Source of the DNA: JBGTBQ01 sp041749275
GTDB lineage: Bacteria; Acidobacteriota; Blastocatellia; Pyrinomonadales; Pyrinomonadaceae
Reading direction: 5' to 3'
NCBI GenBank assembly: GCA_041749275.1
Contig: JBGTBQ010000307.1
Location: forward strand, 1-13,896
Length of the DNA: 13,896 nucleotides
This document shows, in pieces, positions 7,827 through 13,896 of the stretch (position 1 is the first letter of the stretch; every line of letters starts with the position of its first letter). The notes below the pieces were generated by a model. The model was not told where the DNA came from, did not search any database, and saw only the letters and a list, made by a program, of their open reading frames with translations. The position numbers were made by a program, and so were the translations under genes.

Positions 7827-9334
7827 GTCGTAACGGTGTGTGACTGCCCCGCGGCGAGCCTGAGACGCCGCTCGCGTCGCTTCTCTTCAGCCTTCCGCTC
7901 GCTGTCGAGCAGAACGGGAGCGCCCGTCTCGGCCTCGTACATGCGCCGCAGGCAGACGGCGTAGCCCACCAGATAGTAGACGTACCAGAGGTATGCGACC
8001 GAGGCGAAAAAGCTGCACACCATGTAGGCCACGAGGCTCGCCTGAAGCCCGACCGACAGATAGTAAAAGCGCGCCCGTTGTTTGTCGCCGAACGTCTCCC
8101 GCTCAATCTGGCGCAGCCGCCGGAGCGGGTAGAGCATGAACATCAGATAGATGACGAACGCCGCCAGCCCCATCTCCGCCGCTACTTGCGTGTAGGCGTT
8201 GTGGCTGACCAGCTCGCTCACCGAAACGATGTGGAAGTTGCCGATGCCGATGCCGAAGGCGGGGTTGCGGATAGCAGTGTAGATCGAACGCATCAAAATC
8301 TCGCGCCGGAGCGTGGATGAATTGTTCGGGTCGAGACTGTTGTCGAAGATGGAGAGGACGCGCTCGGCGTAATAGCCCGGTGCGAGGGCGAGGAATCCGA
8401 CCGCCGCCACGAGGATCAGCGCGATAACCGCCAGACGGTTGCGCCGCCCCAGTTTGAGCGCCAGCGCCGCCCCCGACAGCATCAGCCCGAGGAAGGCCGC
8501 GCGCGAGAACGTAACCACTACGCCCGCCGCCATGACACCCGCGCCCATCGCGTAGAAGAGCTTCTTTAAAATTCGCCGCGTGGCTAACAGCAGCGTGACC
8601 GCAAGCGGGATCATCGTCACAAGGTGGGTCGCCATGTCGTTCGGGTTGTCGAACATCCCTCCGATACGACCTTTGACGCGATAGCCTTCGGCGGCGAAGT
8701 TCCCCATCCGGTAATCGTTGAGCGCCCCCAAACCGAGGTAGCAGCCCACCGCCAGCGAGAGGAAGATCAACACCTGCAAGCGCCGCTCAGTCCGCACCAC
8801 GTTCACCATCACGACGAAGATGATGACCACCTTTAAGAGAAGACCGGAGAAGGTCTCCCATCCTTCACTAGGGTTGAGCGCCAGTGGTATCGAGAGCACC
8901 GCCGTCAGACAGAGCAGCAACACGAGGTTGACTTCGCGGGGCCGCGCCGTCAGGTTCCCCTCGGCGGCAAGCTGCGACGGCACGAAGACGGCCAGCGTCA
9001 ACAACGCGAGCACGAAGGTGATGTTGTTCGGGAGCGGCAGGAACTCGTAAGGGCGAAAATAGAGGAAGACGGTGAAGAGAAACAGCCCCGCGAAAGTGAA
9101 GGCGTGCCCGCGTTTCAAGCCTCGACGCCCCGCGTCGTCGGGCGCTGTTTCATCCGTGTTGATGGCGAGCGGCGAGTTGACGCCGACGACGGATGCGCCG
9201 CGCCTCTCCTCTTCGTCGTTGCCGACGCGGAAGGAGGCGGGCAACAGCTCTTCCCGCTCCGCGTCACCGCCTCGCCGTGTCGGTGTCACGGGTTCGTAAT
9301 CAACAAGCTGACCGTCGGAGGACATCTGTGGCAC
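7823..9334 (-). CDS. O-antigen ligase/polymerase family membrane protein (Wzy_C)
   Basis: Protein of 503 residues. The first 75 or so are hydrophilic and presumably cytoplasmic; about ten membrane helices follow, starting at FAGLFLFTVFLYFRPYEF (81-98). Family marks include GMFDNPNDMA (226-235), VVTFSRAAFLGL (273-284), GIGIGNFH (361-368) and HNAYTQVAAEMGL (378-390), the conserved Wzy_C stretch of the large periplasmic loop and next helix. Members join polymerised glycan to lipid A or protein, or polymerise repeat units; the two roles cannot be told apart by sequence. The FLYFRPYEF opening recalls the O-glycosylation ligases of exosortase systems (recollection). Start is GTG 9334 or ATG 9325, neither with a strong Shine-Dalgarno. 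It is the first gene of the polysaccharide run and overlaps the next by 4 nt. Confidence 0.88.
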   Translation of the reverse strand: MPQMSSDGQLVDYEPVTPTRRGGDAEREELLPASFRVGNDEEERRGASVVGVNSPLAINTDETAPDDAGRRGLKRGHAFTFAGLFLFTVFLYFRPYEFLPLPNNITFVLALLTLAVFVPSQLAAEGNLTARPREVNLVLLLCLTAVLSIPLALNPSEGWETFSGLLLKVVIIFVVMVNVVRTERRLQVLIFLSLAVGCYLGLGALNDYRMGNFAAEGYRVKGRIGGMFDNPNDMATHLVTMIPLAVTLLLATRRILKKLFYAMGAGVMAAGVVVTFSRAAFLGLMLSGAALALKLGRRNRLAVIALILVAAVGFLALAPGYYAERVLSIFDNSLDPNNSSTLRREILMRSIYTAIRNPAFGIGIGNFHIVSVSELVSHNAYTQVAAEMGLAAFVIYLMFMLYPLRRLRQIERETFGDKQRARFYYLSVGLQASLVAYMVCSFFASVAYLWYVYYLVGYAVCLRRMYEAETGAPVLLDSERKAEEKRRERRLRLAAGQSHTVTT

Positions 9335-9421
9335 TCAACCGCCCTGTCGAGCCGGGACGCCGCGAGCGGGGTTAATCGTCGCTTCACGTGCGCTCCCGGC
9401 AGACTCGCTTAAAACGCCAAA

Positions 9422-9462
9422 CAGTCACACGGGACGAGGGGCACTCCCGCCTCCGGTGACTG
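9422..9462 (-). terminator. Hairpin ahead of the polysaccharide operon, possible terminator or attenuator
   Basis: CAGTCAC (9422-9428) pairs perfectly with GTGACTG (9456-9462), and inside it CGGGA (9430-9434) pairs with TCCCG (9445-9449), with a 6/1 asymmetric bulge. Read on the minus strand, the hairpin is followed by TTTGGCGTTTT. This is a moderately U-rich tail, so the element may end or attenuate transcription coming from the upstream regulator-like gene. It is not a textbook terminator. Confidence 0.45.
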
Positions 9463-9473
9463 AACTCTTAACT

Positions 9474-9493
9474 CCCTTATTGTCTCATAAGGG
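9474..9493. promoter_or_regulatory. Perfect 7-bp inverted repeat, operator-like or small hairpin
   Basis: CCCTTAT (9474-9480), spacer TGTCTC, ATAAGGG (9487-9493). It lies 25 nt after the stop of the 409-aa gene and about 140 nt before the ligase start, so it could be a protein-binding site or a short RNA hairpin controlling the polysaccharide genes. The symmetry is directly visible; the role is a guess. Confidence 0.4.
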
Positions 9494-9518
9494 GCCGCCA
9501 ACGTGCGACGGTCGTTTT

Positions 9519-10748
9519 TTAAACCGCCACGCCCTCTTCGTCGCCGACGACGACGAGCGTGCGGACGCGCTCGCGCAGCGCGATCTCAAAGCGCCGCGCC
9601 TCTTCGACCTCCGCGAAGGCAAGCGCCCGCAACTGCTGCTCGATGCGGCGACGGTAATCGCTGACGAGCGAGTCCGAGACGCTCAACCGCGCGGCGGCTT
9701 CGAGTTGCGTGACATGCACCGGGCTGAGATAACAGTGCCACAGCACACCGAGCATGCGGTCGTACTGTTTAGTCTTGCCGCGCACGGCGGCGTGCAGACC
9801 TTTCAGGAAATTGTTAACGAAGCCGGCGGCCTCGCTCTCCGACTCGCGGCGCAACAAGGACTGTTCGGGGTTCTCGCGCCCGTCAACCGGCTCGAACGAG
9901 CGCCCGTCGTCGCTGTCGTCGCCGTTGATCGGCACGAGGTAGATGTCCATCACGGGCAGGCGCGACATGACGAGGCTCCGCAGGGTTCTTACATCCGCCG
10001 GTGAATCGCACGCATCCAGAACCGAGACGATCAAATCTTCAAGGTCGGAGTTGCTGATGATGATCTGCGCGTCGCCGGTGCACCCGACCATGCGCGTATC
10101 GCGCTGACGCACCGGGATGAGCTGCACGCGCTGCTCAAGCTCCGGCGTCGCGCGGCGGGGTTTGTCGTCGCGCCACTCCGAAAGGCCGTAGACGCGATCC
10201 ACGAGGCGGCGGTGCTGCTCGTCTTCGCCCGCCTCCACGGCGGCGGCGTTGTCCATGCGACGGAAGTTCGCGCTCGACTGAATGATGGTCGAGATGCGGC
10301 GCGCGAGCCGGTAAGATTCCGGGTGACGCTTGCGTAGCTCCGCCGTCAGAAGATTGGTCAACTCGATCTGTCCGATCTCGCATTCGATCTCGGCGTCCGT
10401 CATCCCCGTGTCGAGGTAGTGCTGGAAACGAGACTTGGCGAGGAGCGTCACGAACAGCTCTTGCGTTAAATCCAGATAGGCGCTGCCGCGGTCGCCCTCT
10501 TCGACCAGCAGCCCGGCGCTGTGCGAAGCGCGCACGAGCGGGTGGTTGACGACGAGCCTTTGCAATTCCGTCCACAAGCGGCTCACGTCCGAGCGACGTA
10601 AGGGTTCCACCCAAGCGCCGGCACTACGCGGCACGCGCTGTTCCATCGCGTTGGTCGCCCGCCCGTGCCGGGGGTGTGACTTGTCTTCGGTGGCGCTTGT
10701 CATGGGATCGTTCAAACGATGATCTTGATCGGCGGATGTTGCAGCCAT
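9519..10748 (-). CDS. Unrecognised 409-aa protein with sigma-70-like ends
   Basis: No family is recognised with certainty. The first 45 or so residues are hydrophilic and low in complexity. Residues 55-150 are helical, with LWTELQRLV (58-66) and DLTQELFVTLL (93-103), the latter resembling the region 2.2 element (DLVQE-F) of extracytoplasmic-function sigma factors. A middle part (about 165-300) has no clear match. The C-terminus has HVTQLEAAARLSVSDSLVSDYRRRIEQQLRAL in consecutive parts (345-376), which reads as a helix-turn-helix like sigma region 4 or LuxR-type. A DNA-binding regulator or atypical sigma factor is therefore plausible (inference). Start ATG 10748 has a weak Shine-Dalgarno; Met16 or Met35 are alternatives. 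It lies 184 nt upstream of, and on the same strand as, the polysaccharide run, so control of that locus is an attractive idea. Confidence 0.75.
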   Translation of the reverse strand: MAATSADQDHRLNDPMTSATEDKSHPRHGRATNAMEQRVPRSAGAWVEPLRRSDVSRLWTELQRLVVNHPLVRASHSAGLLVEEGDRGSAYLDLTQELFVTLLAKSRFQHYLDTGMTDAEIECEIGQIELTNLLTAELRKRHPESYRLARRISTIIQSSANFRRMDNAAAVEAGEDEQHRRLVDRVYGLSEWRDDKPRRATPELEQRVQLIPVRQRDTRMVGCTGDAQIIISNSDLEDLIVSVLDACDSPADVRTLRSLVMSRLPVMDIYLVPINGDDSDDGRSFEPVDGRENPEQSLLRRESESEAAGFVNNFLKGLHAAVRGKTKQYDRMLGVLWHCYLSPVHVTQLEAAARLSVSDSLVSDYRRRIEQQLRALAFAEVEEARRFEIALRERVRTLVVVGDEEGVAV

Positions 10749-10864
10749 GTTACTGGTATTCGCTCTTCGTGAGCAAGGTCGGGTTAGGTTTTCTAGCGCG
10801 CGCCCGTGGTGGGAATTGATGATTGCGGAGTCGTAAATTCAGGGGCCTCGAATTTTCCCGTCAA

Positions 10865-10917
10865 CCTCTCTGCGTTTCGGGCGCAGTAGCGGAAAGACCG
10901 AGACCGGTTGAGAGAGG
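10865..10917. other. Possible three-way-junction RNA structure
   Basis: CCTCTCT (10865-10871) pairs with AGAGAGG (10911-10917). Enclosed are two small hairpins: GCG/CGC (10872-10874 with 10882-10884) and CGG/CCG (10890-10892 with 10898-10900). This matches no riboswitch family I can name and the inner stems are only 3 bp, so chance is a serious alternative. On the minus strand it would sit in the leader of the 409-aa gene. Confidence 0.2.
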
Positions 10918-11197
10918 ATGTCAACGCTCCACTGATCTTAAGAATTTTAGGCAGAGACCTTACAAGGAGAATCCGCGCAGGGCGCCGCAAAGGGGTTCAG
11001 CGCGGCTACCGTGAAGGTTTTCGGGGGGTTCCTCGACGCCCCAAACACAAGTGAGATGGTAACAGCAAAAATAGAATTGAGCAACATCTTTTTACACCCC
11101 ACTCAAGCTGTTGATAAGAAAGGGAGAACAGGGCTTAGAAAGTATCCGGTTGAGGGTGAAAGTTTGGAAAATCAGGGGGATTGCGATTTTAGTTCCA

Positions 11198-11368
11198 ATG
11201 CACAAGCGAAGCGCTCAACTAGGGTTGGCGGCCAACGTGGTTCTTTCGTCACACATTCTCTTTGCCCTACCGTCCATCCGCGGCGCTGCTCATTCTTCAT
11301 CGAACGGTGTCCTGACTCGGGCAGCCGATCTGTCTTTGCCATGCGAGCGCGGCGAACAAGGGGTATAG
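11198..11368 (+). CDS. Doubtful 56-aa open frame, signal-peptide-like
   Basis: The reading MHKRSAQLGLAANVV continues with a hydrophobic stretch (LSSHILFALPSI) and ends 27 nt before the zinc-motif gene. A basic start plus about 18 nonpolar residues resembles an export signal or single membrane helix. Against it: no Shine-Dalgarno near the ATG (GGGGGA is about 16 nt away), no recognised family, and other frames are open across the same stretch. It could be a leader peptide or nothing at all. Confidence 0.18.
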   Translation: MHKRSAQLGLAANVVLSSHILFALPSIRGAAHSSSNGVLTRAADLSLPCERGEQGV

Positions 11369-11384
11369 AAGATAGCTTTAGTGA

Positions 11385-11392
11385 GGGGAGGA
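11385..11392 (+). promoter_or_regulatory. Strong ribosome binding site deciding the start of the zinc-motif gene
   Basis: GGGGAGGA followed by ACC and ATG 11396. The same frame is open from a GTG at 11381, but that codon lies upstream of this site, so ATG 11396 is preferred. Confidence 0.85.
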
Positions 11393-11395
11393 ACC

Positions 11396-11722
11396 ATGAG
11401 TTCTTCGAGCATCATGGGATTCAGAAAAACAAAGATGTGCCCGTCGTGTGAGGCTCTACTGCTCCACGCTGAAAGCACGTTGAGCGGCGAGATACTGGAC
11501 GCAATCAACACTCACCTCTGCATGTGCGATTTCTGCGGAGCGGAGGCGCAGTTACTGGCGAAATTCCCGCCGCTGACTTCACCCGTTCCGCCCGCCGCGT
11601 GCGAGATGCCCACGCCACTGCGCCGCCTCGCCGAGGAGTTGCTCTCCGAGCCGTCGCTCAACCGCGCCCGGTTCGTCGAGACAATCTACGAGATCGAGCG
11701 GATGACGCTAACGGATGCCTGA
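11396..11722 (+). CDS. Small cysteine-rich protein resembling zinc-binding anti-sigma factors
   Basis: Protein of 108 residues. Its N-terminal half has Cys15 and Cys18 (CPSC), then His40, Cys42, Cys44 and Cys47 in THLCMCDFC. The H-x3-C-x2-C group preceded by Cys about 25 residues earlier is the spacing of the zf-HC2/ZAS zinc domain of anti-sigma factors, with an extra Cys on each side. The rest (TSPVPPAACEMPTPLRRL and a helical tail) has no recognised domain and no membrane segment, so a soluble regulator is more likely than a membrane anti-sigma. Start ATG 11396 is supported by a strong Shine-Dalgarno. It is divergent from the sigma-like 409-aa gene across 647 nt and convergent with the acyl-CoA synthetase. 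Metal binding is inferred from the residues only; the target is unknown. Confidence 0.72.
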   Translation: MSSSSIMGFRKTKMCPSCEALLLHAESTLSGEILDAINTHLCMCDFCGAEAQLLAKFPPLTSPVPPAACEMPTPLRRLAEELLSEPSLNRARFVETIYEIERMTLTDA

Positions 11723-11763
11723 CACGCGCGCCGAGAGCGTCTGCTCGCAGTTCACCGCCCCGC

Positions 11764-13599
11764 CTATTCTTCTTTCGCCGACGAGCCGCCGTACAACTCG
11801 TCAATCAGCCCGCCGTATTTCTCGTCTATCACGCGCCGCTTAACTTTGAGAGTGGGCGTCAACTCGCCGCCGTCAATCGAAAACTCTTCGGGCAGGAGCG
11901 CGACGCGGCGCACGCGTTCGTAATCGGCGAGCGTCGAAGTCAGCCCCGCGACCTCGCGTTGGACGAGCTTGACGGCTGCCGGGTTGCGGCTCCACGCGAC
12001 GCGGCTCGTATGCTCCTCGGCCTGTGGTTCGGGCATGGCGGCGGAGAGCGCTTCCCAGTCGGGGACGACGAGCGCGGCGGGTTGTTTGCGGCCCGCGCCG
12101 ACGACGACCACCTGACTGACGAACGAACTCTGTTTGATTAAACTCTCGACGAGTTGCGGCGCGACGTACTTGCCGTTCGAGAGCTTGAACAACTCTTTCT
12201 TGCGGTCGGTGATGGAGAGCCGCCCGGCCTCGTCCAAACGCCCCACGTCGCCGGTCTTGAACCAGCCATCATCCGTGAACACGGCGGCGGTCTCCTCCGG
12301 CTGGTTGTAGTAACCACGCATGATGTTCGGCCCACGCACGAGGAACTCGCCTTCATCGTCCGTCTTGACCTCGATGCCGGGAAACGGCGGGCCGACCGTT
12401 CCGACGCGGTTGTTTTCTGGACGGTTCGCGGAGACGATGCATGTCTCAGTCATGCCATAGCCTTGCAGAATGTTGACGCCCGCGCCGAGGAAAGCGTAAG
12501 AGAGCGCGGGGGAGAGCGCCGCGCCGCCCGAGACGAAGAAGCGCAGGCGCCCGCCGACGCCCTCGCGCCACTTCGAGAAGACGAGGCGGCTGGCAATCTC
12601 CTGTTGGATGTCGAGGAGCGGCGGGACTTGCTCGCCCTTGTCCTTCAATTCGGCGTACCGCTGCCCCACGCGCAAGGCCCACAGAAAAAGTTTTTCCCGC
12701 CACCCGCCCGCGCTCGTGCCCTTCTTGACGATGCGGTGGTAGACCTTTTCAAACAGGCGCGGCACGGCGGTCATGATCGTCGGCCTGACCTCGCGCAGGT
12801 ACTCGCCCACCTGATCGAACGACGCGGCGTAGTAGACGGAGACGCCGTTCCAGCAGAAGACGTAAAAGACCGTGCGCTCGAAGATGTGCGAAAGCGGCAA
12901 GACCGAGAGCGCGATGTCGCTCGCACGGATGGGCAGCGCGTTTGTAATCGAAAGCACGTTCGAGACGAAGTTCGAATGCGCCAGCATCACCCCTTTTGGC
13001 TCGCCGGTCGTGCCGGACGTGTAAATGATCGTCGCCAGATCATCCGCCTCGACCTCGTTCAAGGCGCGCTCGAAGGCTTCCGGCGAGGCGTTGTCAATCT
13101 CCGCGCCCTGCTGCTCAAGCTCCATCAGCGACATCGCGCCCTCGCGCTCGCCGGTGGCGCCCGTGTCGAAGAAGATGACGCGCTCCAACGCCACGACCGG
13201 CTCGATGCCGGGACGTGCGTGCCGGTAGACCTTCTTCCCCGACACGAAGAGCACGCGCGCGCCCGAATCTTCAAGGATGAAACGCACCTGATCGGGCGCC
13301 TGCGTCGTGTAGATGGGCACGTTGACCGCGCCGAGGCTGAGGATGGCCAAGTCAGCCACCGACCAGTCGGGCCGGTTCTCCGACAGCAACGCCACGCGGT
13401 CGCCCTTCCGCACGCCGAGCGCCGACAGTCCCAACGCCACCGCCCTGATGCGCCGGATGAACGCCTCGCCGGGAATGTGCAGCCACTCGCCCCCCGACTT
13501 CAAATTCACCGCATCCGGCTTCGAGTAATAGCGCATCGCGGACAGGCACATCCCCGGCACGGTCGCGGGGGGGTTAAGATTGTGATTTGGTTCGCTCAT
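11764..13599 (-). CDS. fadD: Long-chain fatty acyl-CoA synthetase (AMP-forming)
   Basis: Protein of 611 residues, full length for the bacterial FadD15/eukaryotic-like branch of the ANL superfamily. The ATP/AMP loop is YTSGTTGEPKGVMLAH (193-208), then PLSHIFER (235-242), YGMTETC (381-387), the hinge/adenylate region GWFKTGDVGRL (445-455) and DRKKELFKLSNGKYVAP (465-481). TPTLKVKRR (581-589) holds the likely catalytic lysine (Lys585). It activates fatty acids to acyl-CoA through an acyl-adenylate in the cytoplasm for degradation or lipid assembly. ATG 13599 has no visible Shine-Dalgarno and lies 14 nt from a heptamer hairpin. It is divergent from a glycolipid synthase gene, which fits a lipid-handling pair, and convergent with the zinc-motif gene, with 41 nt between their stops. 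Exact chain-length preference is unknown. Confidence 0.94.
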   Translation of the reverse strand: MSEPNHNLNPPATVPGMCLSAMRYYSKPDAVNLKSGGEWLHIPGEAFIRRIRAVALGLSALGVRKGDRVALLSENRPDWSVADLAILSLGAVNVPIYTTQAPDQVRFILEDSGARVLFVSGKKVYRHARPGIEPVVALERVIFFDTGATGEREGAMSLMELEQQGAEIDNASPEAFERALNEVEADDLATIIYTSGTTGEPKGVMLAHSNFVSNVLSITNALPIRASDIALSVLPLSHIFERTVFYVFCWNGVSVYYAASFDQVGEYLREVRPTIMTAVPRLFEKVYHRIVKKGTSAGGWREKLFLWALRVGQRYAELKDKGEQVPPLLDIQQEIASRLVFSKWREGVGGRLRFFVSGGAALSPALSYAFLGAGVNILQGYGMTETCIVSANRPENNRVGTVGPPFPGIEVKTDDEGEFLVRGPNIMRGYYNQPEETAAVFTDDGWFKTGDVGRLDEAGRLSITDRKKELFKLSNGKYVAPQLVESLIKQSSFVSQVVVVGAGRKQPAALVVPDWEALSAAMPEPQAEEHTSRVAWSRNPAAVKLVQREVAGLTSTLADYERVRRVALLPEEFSIDGGELTPTLKVKRRVIDEKYGGLIDELYGGSSAKEE

Positions 13600-13613
13600 C
13601 GAAGTAACTAAAT

Positions 13614-13698
13614 GAGGGATGAGGGATGAGGGATGAGGGATGAAGTAAGACAGTCGCTTACTTCATCCCTCATCCCTCATCCTTCATCCTTCATCCCT
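13614..13698. repeat. GAGGGAT heptamer hairpin between divergent genes
   Basis: Four tandem GAGGGAT units (13614-13641) run into GAAGTAAG. After a 7-nt loop (13650-13656) the inverted copy follows: CTTACTT and five CATCC(C/T)T units (13664-13698). The first 26 pairs are perfect; two C-to-T changes further out still allow G-U pairs. The repeat occupies nearly all of the 108 nt between the acyl-CoA synthetase and MGDG-synthase-like starts, so it must contain or adjoin both promoters. It may also work as a bidirectional structure in RNA or DNA. Confidence 0.92.
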
Positions 13699-13707
13699 TA
13701 CTTTCCC

Positions 13708-13896
13708 ATGTTCAAGAAAATTCTCATCCTCTCGGCCTCAGCCGGCGCGGGGCATCTTCGCGCGGCGGCTGCCGTCGAGCGCGCCGTGAAGGAGATGAAT
13801 GCGGCGGAGGAAGTCCGCCACGTGGACACGCTCGAATATACGAACAAGGTGTTCCGGCATCTCTACTCGAAGGCGTACATCGAGATGGTGAATAAG
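13708..13896 (+). CDS. MGDG synthase-like glycolipid glycosyltransferase, 5' part only
   Basis: The first 63 codons are visible, and the frame is open at the window edge. The N-terminus ILILSASAGAGHLRAAAAVER (residues 5-25, shown in part) matches the start of the monogalactosyldiacylglycerol synthase/UgtP family (MGDG_synth domain), whose glycine-rich AGAGH loop binds the lipid acceptor side of the GT-B fold. The following VRHVDTLEYTNKVFRHLYSKAYIEMV also fits this family. Such enzymes move glucose or galactose from the UDP-sugar to diacylglycerol at the inner membrane. ATG 13708 has no Shine-Dalgarno and begins 9 nt after a heptamer hairpin. Its divergent partner is an acyl-CoA synthetase, which supports a lipid role. 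The catalytic C-terminal domain is outside the window, so sugar specificity cannot be judged. Confidence 0.8.
   Translation, partial: MFKKILILSASAGAGHLRAAAAVERAVKEMNAAEEVRHVDTLEYTNKVFRHLYSKAYIEMVNK

Larger units (their letters stand above)
10749..11395. other. Gene-poor divergent intergenic region of 647 nt
   Basis: This lies between the start of the 409-aa regulator-like gene (minus) and the zinc-motif gene (plus). No open frame here looks convincingly coding, and the stretch at about 11040-11240 is visibly richer in A and T than the flanking genes. It must hold the promoters of both divergent genes, but no clear -35/-10 pair was found. It contains a possible branched RNA (10865-10917), a 6-bp inverted repeat CCGCGC/GCGCGG (10973-10978 with 11000-11005), two copies of CCGGTTGAG (near 10904 and 11149) and a short open frame at 11198-11368. 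Confidence 0.6.

Noticed and set aside
9506..9520. CGACGGTCG followed by a T run as a plus-strand terminator
   Set aside because: The stem would be only 3 bp with a minimal loop, and no plus-strand gene ends there.
11163..11185. GG...GC pattern considered as a sigma-54 promoter
   Set aside because: The GG and GC elements are 17 nt apart rather than about 12, and the consensus bases are missing.
11011..11451. Plus-strand open frame of 146 codons in the intergenic region
   Set aside because: It overlaps the well-supported zinc-motif gene in another frame, has no ribosome site and no recognisable family.
12154..13611. Plus-strand open frame of 485 codons opposite the acyl-CoA synthetase
   Set aside because: It is antisense to a gene with every family motif; its product is rich in Arg, Asp, His and Val as expected from a GC-rich shadow frame, and no domain is recognisable.
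13614..13698. Heptamer arrays considered as a CRISPR array
   Set aside because: Units are 7 nt with no spacers and are arranged as an inverted pair; no cas genes are nearby.

Overview
The window is GC-rich chromosomal DNA (roughly low-to-mid 60s % GC by eye) from a Gram-negative-type bacterium. Long palindromic repeats at gene borders, one of which reads SEPPAVAGG on both strands, together with the gene style, suggest Acidobacteriota, possibly Blastocatellia. That placement rests on memory of similar repeats and is not proven by the sequence.

Positions 1-9334 hold a surface-polysaccharide locus, all on the minus strand. In transcription order it contains an O-antigen ligase/polymerase-type membrane protein (9334-7823), a membrane-bound family 2 glycosyltransferase (7826-6597), a soluble family 2 glycosyltransferase (6597-5587), a Wzx/MATE-type flippase (5575-4028), an AsnB-type glutamine amidotransferase (4009-2024), a SAM methyltransferase (1978-1085) and a family 4 glycosyltransferase that runs off the left edge (917-1). 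The first four are tightly linked: ATGA and TGATG overlaps, then an 11-nt gap filled by a Shine-Dalgarno site. Together they look able to build a repeat unit (glycosyltransferases), decorate it (amidotransferase, methyltransferase), flip it across the inner membrane and polymerise or ligate it.

Positions 9335-11763 look regulatory. Upstream of the locus on the same strand is a 409-aa protein with weak sigma-70-like features at both ends (10748-9519). It is separated from the ligase gene by 184 nt holding two inverted repeats. On the plus strand, across a 647-nt gene-poor and AT-richer gap, lies a 108-aa protein with a zinc-type C-C-H-C-C motif like zinc-binding anti-sigma factors (11396-11722). 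A sigma/anti-sigma-like relation between the two is a hypothesis.

Positions 11764-13896 concern lipids: a long-chain acyl-CoA synthetase on the minus strand (13599-11764) and, divergent from it, the first 63 codons of an MGDG-synthase-like glycolipid glycosyltransferase (13708 to the edge). A long hairpin of GAGGGAT heptamers fills the space between them.

The metabolic genes are familiar families. The less ordinary content is three long palindromic repeats placed exactly at gene borders (one supplying the end of AsnB), the unusual sigma-like protein, and the structured intergenic regions. No CRISPR array, tRNA, rRNA, transposase or prophage was seen.
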